Part shown: positions 7,915 to 16,613 of the stretch, piece after piece | Position numbering within the stretch: position 1 is the stretch's first letter | Layout of the letters: each line of letters opens with the position of its first letter | Source: an uncultured Sphingobacteriales bacterium | Lineage (GTDB): Bacteria > Bacteroidota > Bacteroidia > Chitinophagales > Chitinophagaceae | Direction: 5' to 3' | Assembly: GCA_937991535.1 (NCBI GenBank) | Contig: CALKHN010000109.1 | Location: 62,001 to 126,000 of the forward strand | DNA length: 64,000 nt | Translations under genes and position numbers: made by a program | The notes under the pieces: model-generated | What the model was told of the DNA's origin: nothing | Database searches by the model: none | Seen by the model: the letters and a program-made list of their open reading frames with translations, nothing else

Positions 7915-9021
7915 ATGAAACAATTAATGGTATTTGTAAGAAAAGAATTTTATCATGTATTTCGCGACACGCGTACGCTGCTTATTATGTTTGGTATACC
8001 CATAGCCCAGATTCTATTGTTTGGGTTTGCCTTAACCAGCGATGTAAAGAACGCGGAAATCATTGTTGCAGACCACGCGCAGGATATCAATACGAAACAA
8101 ATTACAGATAAGATAGAAGCTTCCGGCTACTTCCTGGTGAAAAAAGCGAACATAAGCACACGCGGGATTGAAACGGCTTTTAGAAAGGGCGGACTGAAAT
8201 GTGCAGTTATTTTTCCTTCCCGTTTCGGCGCCGATCTGCTGCATAACGGCAAAGCGCAAGTGCAAATCATTGCCGATGGCTCCGACCCCAACACCGCCAA
8301 AACGCTCATCAATTATTTAACGGCCATTTTAATGGACTATCAACAGCAATCAGGCACGGCAAGCGCTTTACCTTATTCCATTGTTACTGAAACAAGGATG
8401 TTGTATAATGAAAACGCGAACGGATCGCTGAATTTTGTACCGGGTGTGCTGGCACTGGTATTGATGATCGTTTGTACTGCGCTGACCTCCGTTGCCGTTG
8501 TACGCGAAAAAGAATCCGGCACTATGGAGATTTTGCTGGTATCGCCGTTTAAACCGGTGATGGTATTGATTGCAAAAGCCATTCCTTTTCTTGCCATGTC
8601 TATCGCCAACTTTACTTTGATATTACTGCTTTCGGTATATGTGCTTAACATTTCCATACAGGGAAGCCTGTTGCTGCTGTATATAGAGAGCATTCTTTTT
8701 ATCATCACCTGCCTTTCCCTTGGGTTGCTCATCTCCAATACCACCAATTCGCAGCAAACCGCCCTGTTGATTTCTATGATGGGTATGATGATGCCAACGC
8801 TGATCTTCACCGGATTTATGTTTCCGCTGGAAAATATGCCGTGGATATTTCAGATGGTCGCCAATATCATCCCCGCCAGGTGGTATTTTTTAATCGTAAA
8901 AGCGATCATGCTCAAAGGACTTGGCTTTGCCTATGTGTGGAAAGAAACCCTGGTACTGGCGGGTATGACGGTTTTGCTGTTAACCATAGCGCTGAAAAAT
9001 TTTAAAACGCGACTGTCATGA
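7915..9021 (+). CDS. ABC-2 type transporter permease (YbhS/YbhR-like)
   Basis: A 368-residue inner-membrane permease. It has one N-terminal transmembrane helix (LLIMFGIPIAQILLFGFAL), a large periplasmic domain of about 140 residues, then five hydrophobic helices (for example VPGVLALVLMIVCTALTSVAVV). The conserved ABC-2 segment EKESGTMEILLVSPFKP lies at the cytoplasmic loop. This is the typical layout of YbhS/YbhR drug-export permeases. Its stop codon overlaps the start of the next permease by four bases (ATGA), so they are probably made in equal amounts as a heterodimer. Confidence 0.92.
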   Translation: MKQLMVFVRKEFYHVFRDTRTLLIMFGIPIAQILLFGFALTSDVKNAEIIVADHAQDINTKQITDKIEASGYFLVKKANISTRGIETAFRKGGLKCAVIFPSRFGADLLHNGKAQVQIIADGSDPNTAKTLINYLTAILMDYQQQSGTASALPYSIVTETRMLYNENANGSLNFVPGVLALVLMIVCTALTSVAVVREKESGTMEILLVSPFKPVMVLIAKAIPFLAMSIANFTLILLLSVYVLNISIQGSLLLLYIESILFIITCLSLGLLISNTTNSQQTALLISMMGMMMPTLIFTGFMFPLENMPWIFQMVANIIPARWYFLIVKAIMLKGLGFAYVWKETLVLAGMTVLLLTIALKNFKTRLS

Positions 9022-10139
9022 AAGTACTGGGCTACCTGTTGCAGAAAGAGTTTATTCAGATCTTCAGAGACAAGTCTATTTTGGCTATGATGTTCGTTAT
9101 GCCTACCGTTCAACTTATCCTTATTCCGCTGGCAATGAACTTTGATGTAAAAAACATTGATATAGTGATGGTAGACAACGACCACAGCAGTTTATCGCAA
9201 CAGCTCATTTCAAAAATCGGCGCTTCCGGTTATTTTCGCTATGTACATGCCGAACCTTCCTATAAAAAAGCGCTAAGCCATATAGAAAACGGAAATGCCG
9301 ACCTGGCAATGGAGATCCCCGCTGGTTTTGAACGCAACCTGGTCAGAGAAGGCATACAGAAACTTTCCCTTTCGGTAGACGGCATCAATGGCACCAAAGC
9401 GGCTTTGGGCGCGGCGTACCTGAACGCGGTTATCGCCGGTTTTAATAAAACACTTTCACTCAATATTACCGGCATCACCCAACAAACTGCCGCTCAGCCC
9501 GTTATTGATATCACCTTTTCCAACTGGTACAACCCATTGGGAGAATACAAATATTATATTGTACCTGGCGTACTGGTGCTGCTGCTTACGCTCATTGGCG
9601 GATTTATTTCAGCATTGAATATTGTAAAAGAACAGGAATTGGGAACCATTGAGCAAATTAACGTAACGCCGGTTAAGAAATGGGAGTTCATTGTGGGCAA
9701 AATGGTTCCCTTCTGGGTAATAGGAATGATTGTTTTTACATTAGGGCTGATCGTATCATGGGTAGTGTATGGCATACTTCCAGGGGGAAATATAGAAGTG
9801 CTGTATTCGTTTGCCGCAATATACCTCATAGCACTTTTAGGATTTGGGTTGCTGATATCTACCTATAGTGATAACCAGTTACAGGCCATGTTCATCGCCT
9901 ACTTCTTCATGCTGATCTTCATGCTGATGAGCGGTTTGTTTACTTCTGTTGAAAGCATGCCGGCATGGGCAAGGATGATTGCCAACCTCACGCCTATCAC
10001 TCATTTTATTAAAGTGGTGAGAATGATCGTTCTGAAAGGAAGCGGGTTCGCCGATATCAGAACCGAATTCATATACATGATATTATTTGCAGTAGTATTG
10101 AATGGCTGGGCAATATGGAATTATAAGAAGACAAACTGA
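9018..10139 (+). CDS. ABC-2 type transporter permease, second subunit
   Basis: A 373-residue paralogue of the upstream permease with the same layout: N-terminal helix, periplasmic domain, then a five-helix block containing VPGVLVLLLTLIGGFISALN and the cytoplasmic loop EQELGTIEQINVTPVKKWE. It completes the ABC-2 heterodimer. It is the last gene of the efflux operon; a structured repeat begins about 70 bases downstream. Together with the adaptor and TolC protein it should form a tripartite exporter; the cargo is not shown by sequence, though location inside the pigment cluster suggests a pigment-related lipid or toxic intermediate. Confidence 0.92.
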   Translation: MKVLGYLLQKEFIQIFRDKSILAMMFVMPTVQLILIPLAMNFDVKNIDIVMVDNDHSSLSQQLISKIGASGYFRYVHAEPSYKKALSHIENGNADLAMEIPAGFERNLVREGIQKLSLSVDGINGTKAALGAAYLNAVIAGFNKTLSLNITGITQQTAAQPVIDITFSNWYNPLGEYKYYIVPGVLVLLLTLIGGFISALNIVKEQELGTIEQINVTPVKKWEFIVGKMVPFWVIGMIVFTLGLIVSWVVYGILPGGNIEVLYSFAAIYLIALLGFGLLISTYSDNQLQAMFIAYFFMLIFMLMSGLFTSVESMPAWARMIANLTPITHFIKVVRMIVLKGSGFADIRTEFIYMILFAVVLNGWAIWNYKKTN

Positions 10140-10208
10140 GCAGGTTATATTCCATACTGGTAGCTATACAGGCTTTTAATTACAGGCATATTCGTTTCTC
10201 TTTCCAAT

Positions 10209-10337
10209 GATAGCTGTATGGGGTGTCTCTCGCCCCATACTATTATAATATCGCCTCCGGCGATCAGTATCGCTGTATTTTATGATGCGGGACACAGTCC
10301 CGGAAGAACATATGAGTCCGAAGTCAGAGACTTCGGA
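10209..10337. repeat. Four-hairpin structured repeat, copy 1 (left of PIN module)
   Basis: A 129-base element made of four consecutive hairpins: 10216-10240 (ten-pair stem around TCTCT), 10251-10263 (TCGCC/GGCGA), 10288-10302 (CGGGAC/GTCCCG) and 10317-10337 (TCCGAAGT/ACTTCGGA). A near-identical copy lies at 11271-11398, so the pair flanks the PIN module as direct repeats. Hairpin 1 has a G-T pair here where copy 2 has C-G, so pairing is kept despite the change. It fills most of the 400-base gap 10140-10539, which otherwise holds AT-rich sequence and the promoter area of the module. Confidence 0.8.
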
Positions 10338-10539
10338 CAGCAACAATGGAGACTTTTGTACAGCAAGGTAAGTAATTTGAAGCCGGAGATTTTGTGAAAC
10401 AGATAAGGAAACTAAAAGTGCAGTGAAAAAAGAACTAAAAATAAAATAGACTAGATTTATTAATTTTGATAGCCCGCGCATCATGGTAAACGGACCGCCA
10501 AATTAAAAAAGGAAAATAGTTGATCTATAAATCAATTTT

Positions 10540-10779
10540 ATGAATACCGCATTAAATAATCCGCAATTGAATGAACAGCAGTTAGATATGATCCGGTTAC
10601 TAAAGAAGCCTTTGCCGGAAGAGTATTTTTTGCAGATCAGACGACTGGTAGTACAACTATTGGGTAAGCAATTAGACGATACCGTTGACAACTGGGAAAA
10701 AAACAATAATATTTCGGAGGCAGACTACGATAAACTGAGTAAAGCCCATTTTAGAGCTTCAGGTAAAAAACCAGAATGA
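10540..10779 (+). CDS. Small antitoxin-like protein
   Basis: A 79-residue acidic, mainly helical protein (MNTALNNPQLNEQQLDMIRLL, then QIRRLVVQLLGKQLDDTVDNW). It has no recognised DNA-binding signature, but its size, order and four-base overlap with the downstream PIN-domain gene fit an antitoxin. Similar small proteins precede PIN-family genes in Bacteroidota. Antitoxin function is inferred from the pairing only. Confidence 0.65.
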   Translation: MNTALNNPQLNEQQLDMIRLLKKPLPEEYFLQIRRLVVQLLGKQLDDTVDNWEKNNNISEADYDKLSKAHFRASGKKPE

Positions 10780-11192
10780 AAGTTGTTGTAGATTCCAATG
10801 TACTGCTGGTTGCATTAGGAAAAAGAAGCCGGTTCAGGCCCATCTGGCAGGCATTTATAAATGGAGATTACCAAATAGTCATTTCGGAAGAAATAATTCA
10901 TGAATATGAAGAAATTTTGAGTGAACACTCAGCTCCGGGAGTTGCGGAATTAGTAATGGAAATATTATCCATATCACCAGACGTAATATACAAACGAATA
11001 TACTATGCCTGGAATATGATAAAATCAGATCCTGACGACAATAAATTTTTTGATGCAGCAGTTGCAGGAAATGTCGATTTTTTAGTAACTAATGACTCCC
11101 ATTTTAACGATGTGTTAAACATAAATTTTCCCAGGATCAACATAATCAACGCCAATTATTTTTTAACGGTTATACATGATCTTAAAAGTTGA
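10776..11192 (+). CDS. PIN-domain putative toxin ribonuclease
   Basis: A 138-residue PIN domain of the putative toxin-antitoxin PIN family. The acidic metal-binding residues are in place: Asp6 in VVVDSN, Glu43 in HEYEEIL, the DPDDNKFFDAA segment (Asp85-Asp93), and Asp107 after FLVTN. It would be a Mg-dependent ribonuclease acting on a structured RNA. Its start overlaps the upstream small gene by four bases. The module is bracketed by direct repeats at 10209-10337 and 11271-11398 and lies between the efflux operon and the right pigment block, reading opposite to the latter. Confidence 0.85.
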   Translation: MKVVVDSNVLLVALGKRSRFRPIWQAFINGDYQIVISEEIIHEYEEILSEHSAPGVAELVMEILSISPDVIYKRIYYAWNMIKSDPDDNKFFDAAVAGNVDFLVTNDSHFNDVLNINFPRINIINANYFLTVIHDLKS

Positions 11193-11270
11193 GCATGGCT
11201 GGCTATTTTATTGAACAGCTGGGCTAAGGGAATTATAAAAAAACAAGTTGACCTGGCTATACCCCATACT

Positions 11271-11398
11271 GATAGCTCTGTGGGGCGTCTCTCGCCCCAT
11301 ACTATTATAATATCGCCTCCGGCGACCGGTACCTCGTGTTTTATAATGCGGGACACAGTCCCGGAAGAACATAGAAGTCCGAAGTCAGAGACTTCGGA
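11271..11398. repeat. Four-hairpin structured repeat, copy 2 (right of PIN module)
   Basis: Near-identical to 10209-10337 and in the same orientation. Hairpin 1 (11281-11299) pairs TGGGGCG with CGCCCCA; hairpin 4 (11378-11398) pairs TCCGAAGT with ACTTCGGA. The next 55 bases (to about 11453) contain degenerate tandem copies of GCGAGAGACTTCGGACA, as if the last hairpin arm had been amplified. With that tail it accounts for most of the 337-base gap 11193-11529; no gene is supported there. Confidence 0.8.
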
Positions 11399-11529
11399 GA
11401 GCGAGAGTTACAAGCGAGAGACTTCGGACAGCGAGAGACTTCGGACAGCGAGAAAAATACACAGCATGCACTGCCTGACCTCTGGTAGGGGGCTTGAAAC
11501 AACCGCACTTACCATTTCTATCGCTTCTC

Positions 11530-12417
11530 CTATTCATCCTTTGCCCAAAAATCATAATAGTTATACCATTGTGCAGGATATTGCTTTACCTTCTTTTCCA
11601 TTTCAGCCGTAAAATCGCTGAGCATTTGGTGCATGGCCGTAGTTTTATCGCCGTAATCATACATTTTTATGGCCGTAGAATAAAAATGATAATGCATACT
11701 GCCTTCTTTCATGGCAAATACATAACAAACCGGCGCTTTAAATTGTGCAGCCAGTACAAAAGGCCCTGCGGGAAACCGCGCTGCCTCTCCCAGGAAATCT
11801 GCAGCCAGGGTTCTGTTGCCTTCAACAAAACGATCGGCATGCATACAAACCAGTTCATTGTTTTTTAAGGCTTCGTTTATGGCGTAAATATGAGAGAGGT
11901 CGTTTTTTATGACGATGATACTGGCGCTACGCTCACCGGCAACCGAAGTAAGATAATCTTTGATCTTTTGGTGCTCCCCATCAAACATTACCACGTTAAT
12001 ACGGGTATTTAAGCGCTCCAGCAAATGCCCGGCGGCTTCCCAGTTGCCGGTATGGGAACTGAGCAGCAATCCGCCTTTTTGAAGACTTACCAACTGGTGC
12101 AGGTGTTCTTCCCCGTCAAAATCAAACGAAAAGCGCTTAGCCATACCCGACATGATGGCTATTTTATCAATAAGGCTTTGCCCGAAACAATAGTAATTTT
12201 TATACAATGTGGCAATTGATCTTCCCAAAGAATAACCCAGTCTTTTTTGAAAATAATACAGGATGTGCCGGGAAGATCTCCATGCAAATAAAAAATAGTA
12301 CAAGCTCACTGCACGCAACAAAACGTAGGCGGGTTGAACGCCAAACTTTTTTAATACAGCAATAAAAATGCTGTAGCCTAACCTGTTTCCGCTGGATTTT
12401 CCGCGCCATGAGGGCAT
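11530..12417 (-). CDS. LpxL/HtrB-like lysophospholipid acyltransferase
   Basis: A 295-residue member of the lipid A late-acyltransferase family. The HX4E catalytic motif is HTGNWE (His122 to Glu127), and a later ADRFVEG segment matches the second conserved block. An N-terminal hydrophobic region should anchor it to the inner membrane. In aryl-polyene and flexirubin clusters such an enzyme transfers the polyene acyl chain to its lipid or alkylresorcinol partner. Its start overlaps the ACP stop by one base (TAATG), so it is coupled to the carrier protein that probably donates its substrate. Confidence 0.88.
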   Translation of the reverse strand: MPSWRGKSSGNRLGYSIFIAVLKKFGVQPAYVLLRAVSLYYFLFAWRSSRHILYYFQKRLGYSLGRSIATLYKNYYCFGQSLIDKIAIMSGMAKRFSFDFDGEEHLHQLVSLQKGGLLLSSHTGNWEAAGHLLERLNTRINVVMFDGEHQKIKDYLTSVAGERSASIIVIKNDLSHIYAINEALKNNELVCMHADRFVEGNRTLAADFLGEAARFPAGPFVLAAQFKAPVCYVFAMKEGSMHYHFYSTAIKMYDYGDKTTAMHQMLSDFTAEMEKKVKQYPAQWYNYYDFWAKDE

Positions 12418-12677
12418 TATGCCAGTTCTTTAGAATTGACGCGGGAAATTACATAATTGTAGAAATCGCTGAAAGTAGTGATGCCTGCAAAATCTTCGGG
12501 TTTAACTTTAAAAGAAAAATTGCTTTCTACTACCACCACCAGGTCTATATAATCAAGGCTGTCTAATTCAAGTACTTCTCTTACGTTTCCCCCGGGAGTT
12601 ATCACGGCTTCATCTACTTCAAATTCTTCAGACAGGAAATGGTTGATCTTCTCAATGATTTCTTCATTCTGTTTCAT
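12417..12677 (-). CDS. Acyl carrier protein
   Basis: An 86-residue acidic carrier protein with the phosphopantetheine attachment Ser40 in LELDSLDYIDL. I chose the ATG at 12677 (MKQNEEII) because it follows the ketosynthase stop by eight bases and a GGAG lies about 13 bases before it; an ATG at 12698 would add seven residues and overlap the ketosynthase. It would carry the growing aryl-polyene chain. Its neighbours are the ketosynthase upstream and the acyltransferase downstream. Confidence 0.88.
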   Translation of the reverse strand: MKQNEEIIEKINHFLSEEFEVDEAVITPGGNVREVLELDSLDYIDLVVVVESNFSFKVKPEDFAGITTFSDFYNYVISRVNSKELA

Positions 12678-12685
12678 ACACAAAA

Positions 12686-13912
12686 CTATTTGCTCCATTT
12701 TCTGACTATCAGCGACGAGTTGGTACCGCCAAAGCCAAAGGAGTTCGACAAAAATACATTTATATCTTTTTCCGCGGTAGTTTTTACAATATTCAATTTA
12801 ACGGAATATTCATCGGGATGTTCAAAATTGATATTTGGTGCAATAAATCCATTATGCATCATTAATAAAGAATATACGATCTCGCTGGCTCCCGCCATCC
12901 AGCATTCGTGACCTGTCATGGATTTTGTAGAACTCACAGGAACGGTATGTTCACCGAACACCGTATACAAAGCTTTTGCTTCACTGGCATCACCTGCCGG
13001 AGTGGAAGTGGCGTGTGCATTAATATAATCTATGTCCGCAGTATTCATCCCTGCATCTCTCATTGCCATTTGCAAAGAACGTACCGGTCCGCTTACAGTA
13101 GGGTTAGAGATATGTTCCCCATTGGAGGAAAAACCATAGCCTATTACTTCCCCCAGAATTGCAGCTCCTCTTTTTGTGGCCGATTCCAGACTTTCCAAAA
13201 CAATGGTGGCGCCACCTCCGCTGGGGATCAGTCCATCACGGCTGCGGTCAAACGGACGTGATGCCCTTTGAGGATCTTCTTCATGAATGGAAAAAGCAGA
13301 CAATGCGTCAAAAGTGGCCATCGAATAGCAATTGATCTCCTGTGCGCCACCTGTAATAATACAATCCTGCAAACCCGTTTTTATAAAATGATACCCTAAT
13401 CCAATGGCATGCGAACCACTTGCGCAGGCAGCGCTAATGGTGAAGTTTACCCCTTTCAGCTTAAAAATTGTAGAAAGATTCATGGTGATGGTTGAGTTCA
13501 GTGTTTGGAACACCGAAGCAGACCCGATAAGCATGTTGTCCTTCTTTTCCCGCATAATATCCGTAGCATCAATAACAGGTTTTGCCGAACTGTCGTTGCC
13601 ATACAAAATGCCTATCTCATGTTCGTTGATATAATCCTCATCCAGTCCGGCCTGCTCTAATGCCTGCATGGTAGCCATATAAGCATATTCTCCCTGTTCG
13701 GGCAGCATGATCCGTGAACGACGGTCTAACATTCCTTTCAGCGCTGGTCTTTCCACAAACCCGGTAAGCCCTGAACGGTATCCCATTTCTTTACGAACAG
13801 GATCCAGTATAATTCCGGAGCGGCCTACATACAGAGAATCCCTTACCTCATCTGGGTTTTTCCCGATGCAGGAGTAAATACCCATACCTGTTATGACTAC
13901 CCGTTTGTTCAT
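12686..13912 (-). CDS. FabF-like beta-ketoacyl-ACP synthase
   Basis: A 408-residue ketosynthase with the complete triad: Cys163 in SAACASGSHA, His300 in NAHATSTPAGD and His335 in KSMTGHECWMAGA. The C-terminal NSFGFGGTN loop is intact and length matches FabF. It is probably the main elongating ketosynthase of the pigment cluster, working with the ACP encoded immediately downstream. The 181 bases before it (13913-14093) contain a dispersed repeat and no gene. Confidence 0.93.
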   Translation of the reverse strand: MNKRVVITGMGIYSCIGKNPDEVRDSLYVGRSGIILDPVRKEMGYRSGLTGFVERPALKGMLDRRSRIMLPEQGEYAYMATMQALEQAGLDEDYINEHEIGILYGNDSSAKPVIDATDIMREKKDNMLIGSASVFQTLNSTITMNLSTIFKLKGVNFTISAACASGSHAIGLGYHFIKTGLQDCIITGGAQEINCYSMATFDALSAFSIHEEDPQRASRPFDRSRDGLIPSGGGATIVLESLESATKRGAAILGEVIGYGFSSNGEHISNPTVSGPVRSLQMAMRDAGMNTADIDYINAHATSTPAGDASEAKALYTVFGEHTVPVSSTKSMTGHECWMAGASEIVYSLLMMHNGFIAPNINFEHPDEYSVKLNIVKTTAEKDINVFLSNSFGFGGTNSSLIVRKWSK

Positions 13913-13925
13913 TTTTTTAAAATTG

Positions 13926-13965
13926 CCTCACCCTCTTTCCCTCTCCCCGCCGCGGCGAGGGACGG
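13926..13965 (-). repeat. Dispersed CT-rich hairpin repeat, copy 1
   Basis: The stretch CCTCACCCTCTTTCCCTCTC followed by a GC-rich centre and GAGGGACGGT matches, in reverse complement, the sequence at 40658-40698 upstream of the amidohydrolase. The inner part pairs CTC with GAG arms. It lies between the ketoreductase and ketosynthase genes of the pigment cluster and may be a noncoding dispersed element. Confidence 0.5.
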
Positions 13966-14093
13966 TACTTTAGCAGAATGCCAAACTAAAGAATCTTCCA
14001 GATCAATTTTTGACTAATTCCAAACAAATCTGCACACTCTTCCTCCTTTCTTCATTTTCAAATTTTCAAATTACCACATTTTCAAATTCCGCT

Positions 14094-14822
14094 TCACGAA
14101 TACATTCCCCCGTTTACCGATAACACTTCTCCTGTAATATAAGCCGATTCAGCGGAAGCGAAAAAGCCAACCGCATGTGCCACCTCTTCGGGCTCGCCAA
14201 AGCGACTTACCGGTATAAGCGACCGCAATTGCTTTTCATCTAACCCTTCCGTCATATCGGTTTTAATAAAGCCGGGTGCTATTGCATTTACAGTAATGTT
14301 TCTTCTGCCCACTTCCTGTGCCAGCGCCTTGGTTGCCGCAATTACGCCGCCTTTTGCAGCGGAATAATTGGTTTGTCCGGGTAACCCTTTTAATCCCGAC
14401 AGAGAAACGATATTTATGATCCTTCCGTATTTCTGCATTAACATATTTTGCAGTACCAGCTTAGTTACATAAAAAAAACCATTCAGGCTCGTATTGATTA
14501 CACTATCCCATTGTTCATCTTTCATCCACATCAGCAATACATCGTCTTTTACGCCGGCATTGTTTACCAGTACATCAATATTATTTTCTGTATTTTTTTC
14601 TATCCATTCGCCCAATACCTGCGTTACCTGCTCTTTATTACCCACATCAAATTTTAATAATTCCCCATTCCCACCTTTTTCCCGAAGCAGCGACATCGTT
14701 TTTTCAGCCTCTTCTTCATTGGCTTTATAGTTCACCAGCACATAATAATCCATCGCTGCCAGTTTTATACAAATAGCCCTGCCAATACCTCTTGAACCGC
14801 CTGTAACCAATGCACATTTCAT
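14094..14822 (-). CDS. 3-ketoacyl-ACP reductase (FabG-like SDR)
   Basis: A 242-residue classical short-chain dehydrogenase. TGGSRGIG (residues 7-14) is the nucleotide-binding motif, NNAG (87-90) the structural motif, and the catalytic residues are Ser140, Tyr153 and Lys157 (YSAAK). The line INIVSLSGLKGLPGQTNYSA matches FabG closely. It would reduce the 3-keto group after each condensation, using NADPH. It sits between the tyrosine ammonia-lyase and the ketosynthase on the same strand. Confidence 0.92.
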   Translation of the reverse strand: MKCALVTGGSRGIGRAICIKLAAMDYYVLVNYKANEEEAEKTMSLLREKGGNGELLKFDVGNKEQVTQVLGEWIEKNTENNIDVLVNNAGVKDDVLLMWMKDEQWDSVINTSLNGFFYVTKLVLQNMLMQKYGRIINIVSLSGLKGLPGQTNYSAAKGGVIAATKALAQEVGRRNITVNAIAPGFIKTDMTEGLDEKQLRSLIPVSRFGEPEEVAHAVGFFASAESAYITGEVLSVNGGMYS

Positions 14823-14966
14823 CTGTTTGATTTTTGATTTTAACTATCGGATACCTGTCCAATTAGTACCCGGGAAACTTCGCTTAAATATTTCTCCGTG
14901 AGAAATTTATTATGCACCGTTTTATCCGTAGAAATTTGTTGTAAAATAATGTATTTGTATGAAAGG

Positions 14967-16541
14967 CTAATGTATAGCTACCTGCGCAGCCGGATGCGCT
15001 TCAAAAAAGCCGATGTTATTTTGCAGGAAATGGTTCTTTACCTTTTCCAGTTCCCGGTATCGCGGCTTATCGTCAACAAACCTGGGAAAGATTTTCCGTA
15101 TGGTCGTATACATTTCTTTTGTTGCCGGAGATAATTTATCGGCACATTCCGCATAATCAATGGCCTGCAATACGGTTATCATTTGTATAGACAGCACTTC
15201 AAAAGCATTGTCAATAACCTTTTTGGTGATCAGCGCGGCATTGCAACCCATACTTACAATATCCTGGTTGTCGTTGTTGTTTGGAATGCTGTGCACGTAC
15301 ATGGGAAAAGAAAGCGTTTGATTTTCTGCTACGGTGGAAGTAGCGGTAAACTGCATACCCTGCATACCGAAATTCAATCCCAGTACCCCCAGGTTTACAA
15401 AAGGCGGGAATTTTTCATTCAGCTTATTGTTCAATAAATAGTTCAATTGCCTTTCCGAAAGCATGGACAACTTGGTAATGGCAGTTTTTAATTTATCCAT
15501 TTCAAGGGAAACATAGTCGCCATGAAAATTACCCCCGTGAAAAATATTATGGTTTTCGTGATCTATTACGGGGTTATCATTTACCGAATTGAGCTCGTCC
15601 ACCAGAATGTTTTCCGCCTGCTCAATTGTATCAAAAACAGGCCCCAGCACCTGGGTAACGCAGCGAAGCGAATAATACTCCTGCACCTTATCTTCAAAAA
15701 CATCATGCTTGATGTTTTCAGGATTATACAAATGCTCGGAACGGCTGCGGATCAGACTGCTATCCTTCAATACATCGCGCAGCATGGCAGCCACGCTGTT
15801 TTGTCCTTTGTGTTTTTTTACAATGTTCAGTTCATAAGAGAAATGATCGTCATATGCCTCCACCACCTCATTGGTCATTGCAGAAAGCATTACCGCATAT
15901 TCCAATAATTTTTTTGCCTGTATAACATTAAGCAGGCCAATTCCGGTCATGGCTGAAGTGCCATTTAAAATAGCGAGTCCTTCGCGAATATGGACAGACA
16001 GCGGAGTTATGCTGAATTTCTTAAATATTTCTGCAGTAGGCCGCGGTTCGCCATTTACCATTACTTCCCCCTCACCAATGAGCACCAGTGCCAGGTGTGC
16101 CAGTTGTACCAGGTCGCCGCTGGCGCCAACACCGCCATGTTCAAAAATACAGGGTGTAATATTATTATTGATCAACTCTTTTAATACTACAACTGTATCG
16201 GTATGCACGCCGGAATGCCCCTGCATCAAACTGTTCAGTCTGGCCACCATTAGTGCTTTTATCAGCGAAGGAGAAAGATAATTGCCACTGCCTGAGCTAT
16301 GACTGCGAATAAGATTGTACTGTAATTGTAAAACATTTTCGGCATTTACCTTATACTGCGCCATAGGTCCAAAACCTGTATTGATGCCGTAAATAAGTTT
16401 TTGATCGGAAAAATTTCTGAGAAATTGAAAACTGGCTTCCATCTTTTCAAGTGCCCGGATATTGAGGTCAATTTTCCTGTTGTTGAATACAATCTCAGAA
16501 AAATCTTGTAAAGAAAGGACTCTGGCTCCTACATTTATCAT
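14967..16541 (-). CDS. Tyrosine ammonia-lyase (HAL/TAL, MIO family)
   Basis: A 524-residue aromatic amino acid ammonia-lyase. The MIO cofactor forms from Ala140-Ser141-Gly142 in GGVGASGDLVQL, and Tyr51 in IYGINTGFGP is the catalytic base. The selectivity pair is Ser80-His81 (NLIRSHSSG), as I recall for the Flavobacterium johnsoniae tyrosine ammonia-lyase; many further segments (FHGGNFHGDYVSLEMDKLK, SIPNNNDNQDIVSMG) also match what I remember of that enzyme. It would turn tyrosine into p-coumarate, the starter of flexirubin. Histidase activity is less likely given the cluster and the adjacent CoA ligase. Confidence 0.88.
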   Translation of the reverse strand: MINVGARVLSLQDFSEIVFNNRKIDLNIRALEKMEASFQFLRNFSDQKLIYGINTGFGPMAQYKVNAENVLQLQYNLIRSHSSGSGNYLSPSLIKALMVARLNSLMQGHSGVHTDTVVVLKELINNNITPCIFEHGGVGASGDLVQLAHLALVLIGEGEVMVNGEPRPTAEIFKKFSITPLSVHIREGLAILNGTSAMTGIGLLNVIQAKKLLEYAVMLSAMTNEVVEAYDDHFSYELNIVKKHKGQNSVAAMLRDVLKDSSLIRSRSEHLYNPENIKHDVFEDKVQEYYSLRCVTQVLGPVFDTIEQAENILVDELNSVNDNPVIDHENHNIFHGGNFHGDYVSLEMDKLKTAITKLSMLSERQLNYLLNNKLNEKFPPFVNLGVLGLNFGMQGMQFTATSTVAENQTLSFPMYVHSIPNNNDNQDIVSMGCNAALITKKVIDNAFEVLSIQMITVLQAIDYAECADKLSPATKEMYTTIRKIFPRFVDDKPRYRELEKVKNHFLQNNIGFFEAHPAAQVAIH

Positions 16542-16613
16542 TGCACGAAGATTATTTTAAAGTACACGGGACCGCAAAAAAAATAAATATTGGTAAATGT
16601 ATCAAATTTTTAT

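Noticed and set aside
10209..11398. CRISPR array
   Set aside because: Only two repeats of about 129 bases separated by nearly 1 kb containing genes; no spacers of uniform length and no cas genes.
11211..11612. 133-codon open frame across repeat copy 2
   Set aside because: It consists largely of translated hairpin repeat and runs into the acyltransferase gene on the other strand.
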